A stretch of 64,000 nucleotides of DNA from Kribbella steppae (GTDB lineage Bacteria > Actinomycetota > Actinomycetes > Propionibacteriales > Kribbellaceae): NCBI RefSeq assembly GCF_004342025.1, contig NZ_SLWN01000007.1, positions 62,001 through 126,000 on the forward strand, written 5' to 3'. The translations under genes were made by a program, and so were the position numbers. Numbering within the stretch: the first letter of the stretch is position 1; every line of letters starts with the position of its first letter. The notes under the pieces were generated by a model. The model saw nothing but the letters and a program-made list of their open reading frames with translations. It had not been told where the DNA came from and did not search any database. This document shows positions 58,043 through 64,000 of this stretch, one piece after another.

Positions 58043-59086
58043 TTAGAGCTCGGCGCGCAGGATCGACGCGGCGCCGGCCATGGCACGCATCTTTCCCTCC
58101 GCACTCGCGCGAGGGAGGTACTTCATCCCGCAGTCGGTGGCGATGGTGATCCGGTCCGGTGAGATGTAGGAGAAGGCTCGGCGTACCCGATCGGCGACCA
58201 GCTCGGCGGACTCGACCTCGCGGTCGGACAGGTCGATGACGCCCAGGATGATGGTCTTCTCGCTGAGATCCTTCAGGACGCCGAGATCGAGACCCGACTG
58301 GGCGGTCTCGATCGAGATCTGGTCTGCCGAGCAGCCGGCCAGCTCGGGGAGGAACGAGTACCCCTCGGGCCGTTCGTGGATGATCGCGGCGTACCCGAAG
58401 CAGATGTGGACGGCGGTGGTGCCGGTGATGCCGTCGAGCGCGGCGTTCAGCGCGGTGAGACCGTACTCGCGGGCCGCCTCGGGCCGTGCCTGCATGTACG
58501 GCTCGTCGATCTGGACCAGGTCGGCGCCGGCGGCGTGCAGGTCCCTGATCTCGGCGTTGACCGCGGCAGCGTACGCCAGAGCCGCCGACGCGAGGTCGGG
58601 GTAGTGGTCGTTCTGTGCCTGCTGCGACATCGTGAACGGGCCGGGCACGGTCATCTTGACCGTGTGATCGGTGTTCGCCTTCAGGAACTTCACGTCGCGG
58701 ACGCCGACGGGGTGCGGCCGCACGATCGGGCCGGCGATCCGCGGCACCGGGTTAGGGTGCCCGCTGCGATCGAGGGCCGTCCCAGGGTTGTCGATGTCGA
58801 CGCCCTCGAGCGCGGTGGCGAAGTGGTTGCTGTACGACTCGCGCCGCATCTCACCGTCGGTGATGATGTCGAGTCCCGCCTCCTCCTGGGCACGGATCGC
58901 CAGCAACGTGGCGTCGTCCTGCGCCTGCTCGAGGTACTCCGCCTTGACCCGCCACAGCTCTTTCGCCCGCACCCTCGGCGGGAAGCGGCCAGCGAGCTTG
59001 GCCCGGTCGATCAGCCAGTCCGGCTGGGCGTAGCTGCCCACCAGCGAGGTCGGCAGGATCGGCAGCGGGGTCGATGTCGCAGTCAC
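58043..59086 (-). CDS. MetE-like C-terminal domain protein (cobalamin-independent methionine synthase type)
   Basis: This 347-residue protein corresponds to the single catalytic barrel of MetE and lacks the N-terminal half. It has LVGSYAQPDWLID, ITDGEMRRESYSNHFA, the acidic QIDEPYMQARPEAA, and zinc ligands in AVHICFGYAA and IATDCGMKYL. Similar stand-alone proteins transfer methyl or alkyl groups to thiols (core MetE, coenzyme M transferases). Without the N-terminal domain it may use a corrinoid partner or another donor. It starts with GTG 59086, preceded seven bases earlier by TAGAGT, suggesting a leaderless message. No methionine genes are adjacent. Confidence 0.83.
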   Translation of the reverse strand: MTATSTPLPILPTSLVGSYAQPDWLIDRAKLAGRFPPRVRAKELWRVKAEYLEQAQDDATLLAIRAQEEAGLDIITDGEMRRESYSNHFATALEGVDIDNPGTALDRSGHPNPVPRIAGPIVRPHPVGVRDVKFLKANTDHTVKMTVPGPFTMSQQAQNDHYPDLASAALAYAAAVNAEIRDLHAAGADLVQIDEPYMQARPEAAREYGLTALNAALDGITGTTAVHICFGYAAIIHERPEGYSFLPELAGCSADQISIETAQSGLDLGVLKDLSEKTIILGVIDLSDREVESAELVADRVRRAFSYISPDRITIATDCGMKYLPRASAEGKMRAMAGAASILRAEL

Positions 59087-59193
59087 TCTCGTGACTCTAG
59101 ACCTGCCGCTGTCCGCTGAGGAGGTGCTCGGCGTACTTGCCGGGGCACTGGACGAGAGTGAAGTGGTGATCCGATCCGGTGGTTGAGCGGTCG

Positions 59194-59613
59194 CTAGTCG
59201 TCGGAGAGTCGGGTCAGCAGGCGTAAGAGCTCTGCCTGCTCGGAAGGCTCGAGGCGCTCGACCAGGGAGACCATGGCGTCGCGGCGGAGGCGGCGGATGG
59301 TGGCGAGGACCTTGGTGCCGGCCGGCGTGAGGTTGACCAAGGTGGCGCGGCGGTCGTCGGGGTCGGGCTTGCGGGCGACCAGGCCGGCCGCTTCGAGGTC
59401 GTCGACCACTGAGGTCGCCGAGCGCGGGACGATGCCGAGCTGGTTGGCGAGTTCGCTCAGGCGGAGTGCACGGTCGGCGTTGTCGAGGGTGCGCAGGACA
59501 CGCAGCTGACCGTGCGTGACGTCGAGGTCCGCCTTCGACGCGCGGCGCTGGCGGCGGACGAGGCCGTCGAGGAGCGCTGCGATCTGTTCAGCGGTGTCTT
59601 CCGGTGCGGGCAC
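59194..59613 (-). CDS. MarR-family transcriptional regulator
   Basis: This 139-residue regulator has the winged helix LRLSELANQLGIVPRSATSVVDDLEAAGLVARKPDPDDRRATLVNLTPAG, with the DxRA wing. It starts with GTG 59613; TAGGCT (59625-59620) lies six bases upstream, again a leaderless layout. It is divergent from a multidrug-type ABC exporter gene, with a perfect palindrome between, so it very likely represses the exporter and itself. The inducing ligand is unknown. Confidence 0.88.
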   Translation of the reverse strand: MPAPEDTAEQIAALLDGLVRRQRRASKADLDVTHGQLRVLRTLDNADRALRLSELANQLGIVPRSATSVVDDLEAAGLVARKPDPDDRRATLVNLTPAGTKVLATIRRLRRDAMVSLVERLEPSEQAELLRLLTRLSDD

Positions 59614-59638
59614 GAGCAGAGCCTAGTCGGTAGCGGAC

Positions 59639-59668
59639 TTGTGAGTTTAGCTCATAGTGAGCTAACCT
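59639..59668 (+). promoter_or_regulatory. promoter of the ABC exporter overlapping the MarR operator
   Basis: TTGTGA (59639-59644) and TAACCT (59663-59668) are 18 bases apart. The palindrome TTAGCTCA-TAG-TGAGCTAA (59647-59665, exact 8-base arms) fills the spacer and enters the -10 box. A bound MarR dimer would block RNA polymerase directly. Confidence 0.65.
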
Positions 59669-59699
59669 CAGTATATCTGCTGCCGAGCGAAAGGCCCCT

Positions 59700-61592
59700 A
59701 TGTCACAGATCTCAGGGCTCCCGGGCGGAGGAGGCGGCGGTGGTCGCGCGATGCGATCGCTGCTCAAGGACTCCTCGGTCCGCAACCACAAACTGGCCGC
59801 CGGCACCTTGCGCCGGATCCTCACGTTCGCCGTCCCCTACCGCCGCTATCTGGCCGTCTTCCTCGTCCTGGTCGCGATCGACGCGGCCAGCGGCGCCGTC
59901 ACCCCACTGCTGTTCCGCGAGATCATCGACCGCGGCATCGTTCCCGGTGACAAACAACTGGTGGTCTTGCTGTCCCTCGTGGTCGCGCTGCTCGCGATCT
60001 TCTCCAGCACGATCACCCTGGCCCAGCGCTGGTTCTCGGCCCGCATCGGCGAAGGCCTGGTCTACGACCTGCGCACCGCCGTGTTCGACCACGTCCAGCA
60101 GTTGCCGGTCGCGTTCTTCAGCCGGACCCAGACCGGGGCGCTGATCCAGCGCCTGAACGGCGACGTCCTCGGCGCGCAGCAGGCCTTCACCTCGACCCTG
60201 TCGAACGTGGTCAGCAACCTGCTCAGCGTCGCGCTCGTCCTCGCCGCGATGTTCGTGATGTCCTGGCAGATCACTCTGCTCGCGCTGGTCCTGCTGCCAC
60301 TGTTCATCCTGCCAGCCCGGCTGATCGCCGGCCGGTTGCGCGAGGCAACCGCCGAGACCTACCGCCTGAACGCGACGATGGCCCAGACGATGACCGAGCG
60401 GTTCAACGTCGCAGGCGCCGTACTGGCCAAGGTGTTCGGACGGACCGAGGACTCGTCGAAGGACTTCGCCGGCAAGGCCGCGCGGGTCCGCGACATCGGC
60501 GTCACCACCGCGATGTACGCCGGCATCTTCCGCGTCTCGCTGACCCTCGTCGCCGCGCTCGCTGTAGCTCTCGTGTACGGCGTTGGCGGCGTCTTCGCCG
60601 TCCAAGGCGCACTCGGGATCGGTACGGTCGTCGCGCTGACCGCCTATCTCAACCGGCTGTACGGACCGCTCACCGCGCTGTCCAACATCCAGGTCGACGT
60701 GATGACGACGCTGGTCAGCTTCGAGCGGGTGCTCGAGGTGCTCGACCTCCCGCCGATGGTTGCCGACAACAAGGATGCGAAGGAGCTCCCGGCAACGGTC
60801 GAGCCGTCGATTGAGTTCGAGCACGTGTCCTTCCACTACCCGTCGGCGGCGGACGTATCGCTCGCCTCGCTCGAGTCCGTCGCGACCCTGTCCGCCGAGA
60901 CCGGCGAGGAAGTCCTCAAGGACGTCAGCTTCAGCGTCCAGCCTGGCCAGATGGTCGCCGTCGTCGGCCCGTCCGGCGCCGGCAAGACGACCCTCGCATC
61001 GCTGGTCTCCCGGATGTACGACGTCACCGGCGGAGCGTTGCTGGTCGGCGGCCGCGACGTCCGCGAGGTCACCCAGCGCTCACTGCGAGACGTGATCGGT
61101 GTGGTGACGCAGGACTCGCACATGTACCACGACACGATCCGCTCCAACCTGCTGCTGGCCCGTCCGGACGCGACCGAGGCCGACCTTCACGCAGCCCTCG
61201 AAGCGGCCCAGATCGCGCCGCTGATCAACAGCCTGCCCGACGGGCTCGACACGGTGGTCGGCGACCGCGGCTACCGGTTGTCCGGCGGCGAACGGCAGCG
61301 GCTCGCGATCGCCCGGCTGCTGCTCAAGGCGCCGTCGATCGTGATCCTCGACGAAGCCACCGCGCACTTGGACTCGGAGTCGGAGGCCGCCGTTCAGGCC
61401 GCACTCGCGAACGCACTGGCCGGGCGTACGTCGCTCGTCATCGCGCACCGATTGTCGACAATCCGCAACGCGGACACGATCCTCGTCCTGGACGACGGCC
61501 GGATCCGCGAACGCGGCACCCATGACGAACTGCTGGCCGCCGGCGGCCTGTACGCCGAGCTCTACACCACCCAGTTCGAGAAGGCTGCCTAA
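59700..61592 (+). CDS. ABC exporter half-transporter (MsbA/LmrA-like, fused membrane and ATPase domains)
   Basis: This 630-residue half-transporter has six membrane helices (about residues 50-330) and a nucleotide-binding domain (about 385-620). The latter has Walker A VGPSGAGKTTLASLVSRMYD, Q-loop VTQDSHMY, signature LSGGERQRLAIARLLLKAPSIVILDEATAHLD, and the switch histidine in VIAHRLSTIRNAD. The N-terminus starts with a run of seven glycines in GLPGGGGGGGRAM. An inserted SLASLESVATLSAETGEE loop lies just before the ATPase core, longer than usual. It probably works as a homodimer exporting lipids or drugs under MarR control. Confidence 0.9.
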   Translation: MSQISGLPGGGGGGGRAMRSLLKDSSVRNHKLAAGTLRRILTFAVPYRRYLAVFLVLVAIDAASGAVTPLLFREIIDRGIVPGDKQLVVLLSLVVALLAIFSSTITLAQRWFSARIGEGLVYDLRTAVFDHVQQLPVAFFSRTQTGALIQRLNGDVLGAQQAFTSTLSNVVSNLLSVALVLAAMFVMSWQITLLALVLLPLFILPARLIAGRLREATAETYRLNATMAQTMTERFNVAGAVLAKVFGRTEDSSKDFAGKAARVRDIGVTTAMYAGIFRVSLTLVAALAVALVYGVGGVFAVQGALGIGTVVALTAYLNRLYGPLTALSNIQVDVMTTLVSFERVLEVLDLPPMVADNKDAKELPATVEPSIEFEHVSFHYPSAADVSLASLESVATLSAETGEEVLKDVSFSVQPGQMVAVVGPSGAGKTTLASLVSRMYDVTGGALLVGGRDVREVTQRSLRDVIGVVTQDSHMYHDTIRSNLLLARPDATEADLHAALEAAQIAPLINSLPDGLDTVVGDRGYRLSGGERQRLAIARLLLKAPSIVILDEATAHLDSESEAAVQAALANALAGRTSLVIAHRLSTIRNADTILVLDDGRIRERGTHDELLAAGGLYAELYTTQFEKAA

Positions 61593-62866
61593 GCCTTGGC
61601 CTTGGCGGGTGAGCGCAGTCGGCGACGGGTGCCCGGCGCGCTCGCCGGACTAGCCAGACCCAGCGCACCCAGGAACTGCTCCAACGTGAACGTCGCCATC
61701 CCGAGCGCCACCGCATTGCCCGGGACGCGCGACGCCTCCACGGTCAACCCCGGCAGCGACCCCGGCAACACGTGCTCAGGCAGCTCATCCCGTACGGCGG
61801 GAAGCAGCCACTGAGCCAGCGCCTTCGTGGTCCACCCGGTGAGGGTGACATGCGAGATGTTCAGCAGATTGACCAGATCACCAAGCGACGCCGCCAGGTA
61901 GTGCGACGTACGACGGGCAAGCTCCAGCAAAGCCGGATCGTCCTTGGCAAGTCCCTCGGCCACCGCATCGACGAACCCGCGCTGCAACGGTTGCCGGAGC
62001 GCCGGGTGATCCGGATCGATCTCCGCGAGCGACATCTCCAGCCCGTGCACCCCGAGATAGGCCTCAACGCACCCGCGCCGACCGCACCGGCACTGCCGGC
62101 CATCCAACTGCAGCAGCGTGTGACCCCACTCGCCCGCGTTGTTGGCCGCGCCGCGTAGCAGTGAACCGTCGATCGCGATCCCCGCACCGACACCGGTGCC
62201 GAGGTTGACCACGGCCATGGTCTTCGTCTCCCGGCCGACCCCGAACCACATCTCCGACAGCGCGACCGCCTTCAGCGGGTTGTCGACGTACACCGGTATG
62301 CCGAGGCGTTCCTCGAGCAATTCCTCGATCTTGACGTCATGCCAGTCCCAGTTCGGTGCGAACACCGAGACCCCGGCATCCGGGCGGACCTGGCCGGGCA
62401 TGCTCACGCCGGCGCCGATGATGTGGTCGCGCCGAGTGTCGCTGGCCTCGACCGCCGCCTTGATCGCGCGGACGATGCCGTCGACGACGTACGCCGGGTC
62501 GTTCTCGTGCTCGTCCAGGGCGACCTCGGACTGGCCGAGCGGACCGAGGGTGACGTCGTAGACGGTGGCGTCGACGTACGTCTCGGCCACGTCGATACCG
62601 ATGATCCGGCCGCGGTCGGGGTCGATACTGAGCCGCTCGTACGGGCGGCCGACCGTGTTCTGCTCGACCGTCGCGATCCGCAGTACGCCCTCGGCCAGGA
62701 ACTGGGTCACCAGCGTGGCGACGGTCGCCGTACTCAGCCCCGTGTGTTTCGCGATCTCCTGCCGGGTCGAGGGACCCAGCGAGAACAACGCATGTAGGAC
62801 TTCGAACCGGCTCTCGTTGCGCAGATCACGAGACGTCTGCCTCGGCAACCTTGCCCCCTCAATCAA
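61589..62866 (-). CDS. ROK-family transcriptional regulator/sugar kinase-like protein
   Basis: This 425-residue protein has an N-terminal winged helix (about residues 10-80, LHALFSLGPSTRQEIAKHTGLSTATVATLVTQFLAEG) followed by a ROK domain. The ROK part has the sugar-binding/phosphate motif VVNLGTGVGAGIAIDG, the glutamate-histidine pair in NNAGEWGHTLLQLDG, and the zinc motif CRCGRRGCVEAY. The extra helix-turn-helix makes it a NagC/XylR-type repressor sensing a sugar. The start is TTG 62866, overlapping the end of the upstream glycosidase gene by eight bases, so it is co-transcribed and probably regulates that glycosidase. It converges on the ABC exporter stop. Confidence 0.87.
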   Translation of the reverse strand: MIEGARLPRQTSRDLRNESRFEVLHALFSLGPSTRQEIAKHTGLSTATVATLVTQFLAEGVLRIATVEQNTVGRPYERLSIDPDRGRIIGIDVAETYVDATVYDVTLGPLGQSEVALDEHENDPAYVVDGIVRAIKAAVEASDTRRDHIIGAGVSMPGQVRPDAGVSVFAPNWDWHDVKIEELLEERLGIPVYVDNPLKAVALSEMWFGVGRETKTMAVVNLGTGVGAGIAIDGSLLRGAANNAGEWGHTLLQLDGRQCRCGRRGCVEAYLGVHGLEMSLAEIDPDHPALRQPLQRGFVDAVAEGLAKDDPALLELARRTSHYLAASLGDLVNLLNISHVTLTGWTTKALAQWLLPAVRDELPEHVLPGSLPGLTVEASRVPGNAVALGMATFTLEQFLGALGLASPASAPGTRRRLRSPAKAKA

Positions 62867-64000
62867 CTCTCAGCGTGCGTAGCTCCGGAGTACCCGGACC
62901 GTCGACGCCCCGGACCAGCAGCGCCAGCCCGGACCACCCCGGCGGAGTCCACAGTACGTCGGGATCACCGCCGGAGAAGGCAGGACGCTCGCCGATCCAG
63001 ACCCGCCCGATGCACTCCCCGGAAGCCCAGCCGGTGACCCGCACCTGCGTGCCAACGGGCCGGACAACCGATCCATTCTGCAACGTTGGAAGCTGTACGT
63101 CGAGCCAGGCTTCCTCCCCCGGCTCGAGCGTCAGCGGCAGTTCGATCTCAAACCCGGGCCTGTCCTGCTGCGCGAAGGCGGTCAGCAGCTCGTCATCCTG
63201 TACGGCGCACGTCCAGTCGGTCACCGGCTGCAACGTGAGCAGCTCGGCGCGGAGACCGCCTCCACTCGGGTGGTGAGGCACGGTCACCGAGACCTGCTTG
63301 GTCCCGGCGGACAACAGCACCCATGGATTCTCGGCGTGGACCGTGGTCGGTTCACCATCGCCGACCGTCACACTGACCGGCTCGCGGACCCCTTTCAGGT
63401 GCAGCGCCGTGGTCTCCGATGCGTCGACGCGACGCGTGTACGTGATCGGCGTACCGACGCGGGTGCTGCTCCAGCCGGTGAGGCCGCGCAGCGGTGCCGG
63501 CTCGCCCGCCCAGTGACCCTCCACCGTCCACAACGCGGAGAAGTCCTCGGTGTCGACGACCGTCCACAGCGAGCCGAGACCCCGCAGGGCTCCGAGCTTG
63601 AGCGACGGCAGCCGCGCGTCGTCGAAGTTCGCGTGGCCCCAGATCTCCACCGTCGCGTGAATGTCCCCGGTGAGCCCACGGACGTCGATCCGCTGGGTGG
63701 CCCCGAAACCAGCAAGCGTTTGAACCCGTCCACCGATCGACAGATCCACGATGTCGGACGCACCGACGAGCAGCAGCTCGTCGACACCGGTCAGGTCGGC
63801 CGTCGTCGTGTAGGTCCCACGGCCTCGATAGACGCCGAGCGACTCCAAGGTCGGCGGAAGCTCATGCGTACCGGCTGGCTTGCCCGGAGCCTCGGCCTCC
63901 CGTCGCCGCACAGCAGTCACGTCCCGCGGAGCCGCCTGCTCAGGACGTACGACGTCCGCCGGCGCCTGCACGCTGACCGGCACACCGTCCACAACGAGGC
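62859..64000 (-). CDS. C-terminal part of a glycoside hydrolase (GH35-like beta-galactosidase)
   Basis: About 380 codons of a large gene entering from the window edge. What is visible is beta-sandwich material without a catalytic barrel. It includes YRGRGTYTTTADLTGVDELLLVGASDIVDLSIGG, a region with HATVEIWGHANFDDARLP, then a final jelly roll with EEAWLDVQLPTLQNGSV and ASGECIGRVWIGERP. Such tandem galactose-binding-like domains close GH35 and some GH2 enzymes. The GTG at 63992 is internal, as the frame remains open to the edge. The stop overlaps the ROK regulator start. Confidence 0.55.
   Translation of the reverse strand, partial: LVVDGVPVSVQAPADVVRPEQAAPRDVTAVRRREAEAPGKPAGTHELPPTLESLGVYRGRGTYTTTADLTGVDELLLVGASDIVDLSIGGRVQTLAGFGATQRIDVRGLTGDIHATVEIWGHANFDDARLPSLKLGALRGLGSLWTVVDTEDFSALWTVEGHWAGEPAPLRGLTGWSSTRVGTPITYTRRVDASETTALHLKGVREPVSVTVGDGEPTTVHAENPWVLLSAGTKQVSVTVPHHPSGGGLRAELLTLQPVTDWTCAVQDDELLTAFAQQDRPGFEIELPLTLEPGEEAWLDVQLPTLQNGSVVRPVGTQVRVTGWASGECIGRVWIGERPAFSGGDPDVLWTPPGWSGLALLVRGVDGPGTPELRTLRVD

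Overview
The window is high-GC DNA from a free-living actinomycete. F420-type oxidoreductases, a SigK/RskA stress module, a DUF222-HNH endonuclease gene, GTG/TTG starts, leaderless promoters and many sugar-uptake and sugar-acid operons fit a soil member of the Propionibacteriales such as Kribbella. That placement is inferred from gene content and style, not from a database match. Almost all the DNA is chromosomal-type metabolism; no rRNA, tRNA, CRISPR array or intact mobile element was seen. Layout: (1) 1-4097, the start of a protocatechuate 3,4-dioxygenase beta gene, then a four-gene SigK regulon: membrane molybdopterin oxidoreductase, fasciclin lipoprotein, sigK and rskA. Two promoters of identical SigK-like architecture precede the first and second genes. 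(2) 4099-5197, a decayed aldo/keto reductase with a small companion ORF. (3) 5340-12457, a LacI-controlled sugar-acid operon: 2-hydroxyacid dehydrogenase, mannonate dehydratase, fructuronate-reductase-like enzyme, MHS symporter and idonate 5-dehydrogenase. (4) 12547-15649, a drug-type MFS pump, an ECF sigma factor with a SnoaL tail and a PEP-mutase-like protein, joined by ATGA overlaps. (5) 15792-22717, an MT0933-type small protein, then a sugar ABC operon with a GH2 enzyme and a lectin-domain remnant, facing its LacI repressor. Two identical palindromic operators lie between, but the binding-protein and GH2 genes carry frameshifts. (6) 22763-25192, a binding-protein remnant and PPOX, TetR and GntR genes. 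(7) 25359-29285, a tetronate-type (four-carbon sugar acid) operon: ACS-family MFS transporter, OtnK-like kinase, an unassigned 53-residue protein and LtnD-like dehydrogenase. (8) 29295-31294, a deaminase, an F420-type monooxygenase and a broken GH16-like glucanase. (9) 31278-40342, a peptide ABC operon ending in aminopeptidase N, opposite a divergent amidohydrolase. (10) 40343-42415, C-rich repeats with quadruplex potential, then the DUF222-HNH gene. (11) 42421-52665, hydrolases, an FN3 protein, enterochelin-esterase-like and M14 enzymes, a PucR regulator, a YtcJ-like amidohydrolase, a non-RD Ser/Thr kinase and a maleate-isomerase-like protein. (12) 52706-64000, an S9 peptidase, FGGY and APH kinases, an S51 peptidase, a MetE-like protein, a MarR/ABC exporter pair, and a ROK regulator overlapping the end of a glycosidase gene. 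The main themes are carbohydrate and sugar-acid scavenging under local repressors, peptide uptake with digestion, and envelope stress through SigK. A second theme is gene decay: five genes (aldo/keto reductase, lectin domain, GH2, solute-binding protein, GH16) are interrupted by out-of-frame deletions, and a sixth (binding-protein fragment at 22763) is truncated. Single-base losses could be sequencing errors, but at least two losses remove whole catalytic segments and cannot be. The best candidates for new biology are the compact SigK regulon, the 53-residue protein in the tetronate operon, the quadruplex-prone array before the HNH gene, and the maleate-isomerase-like protein lacking both family cysteines.
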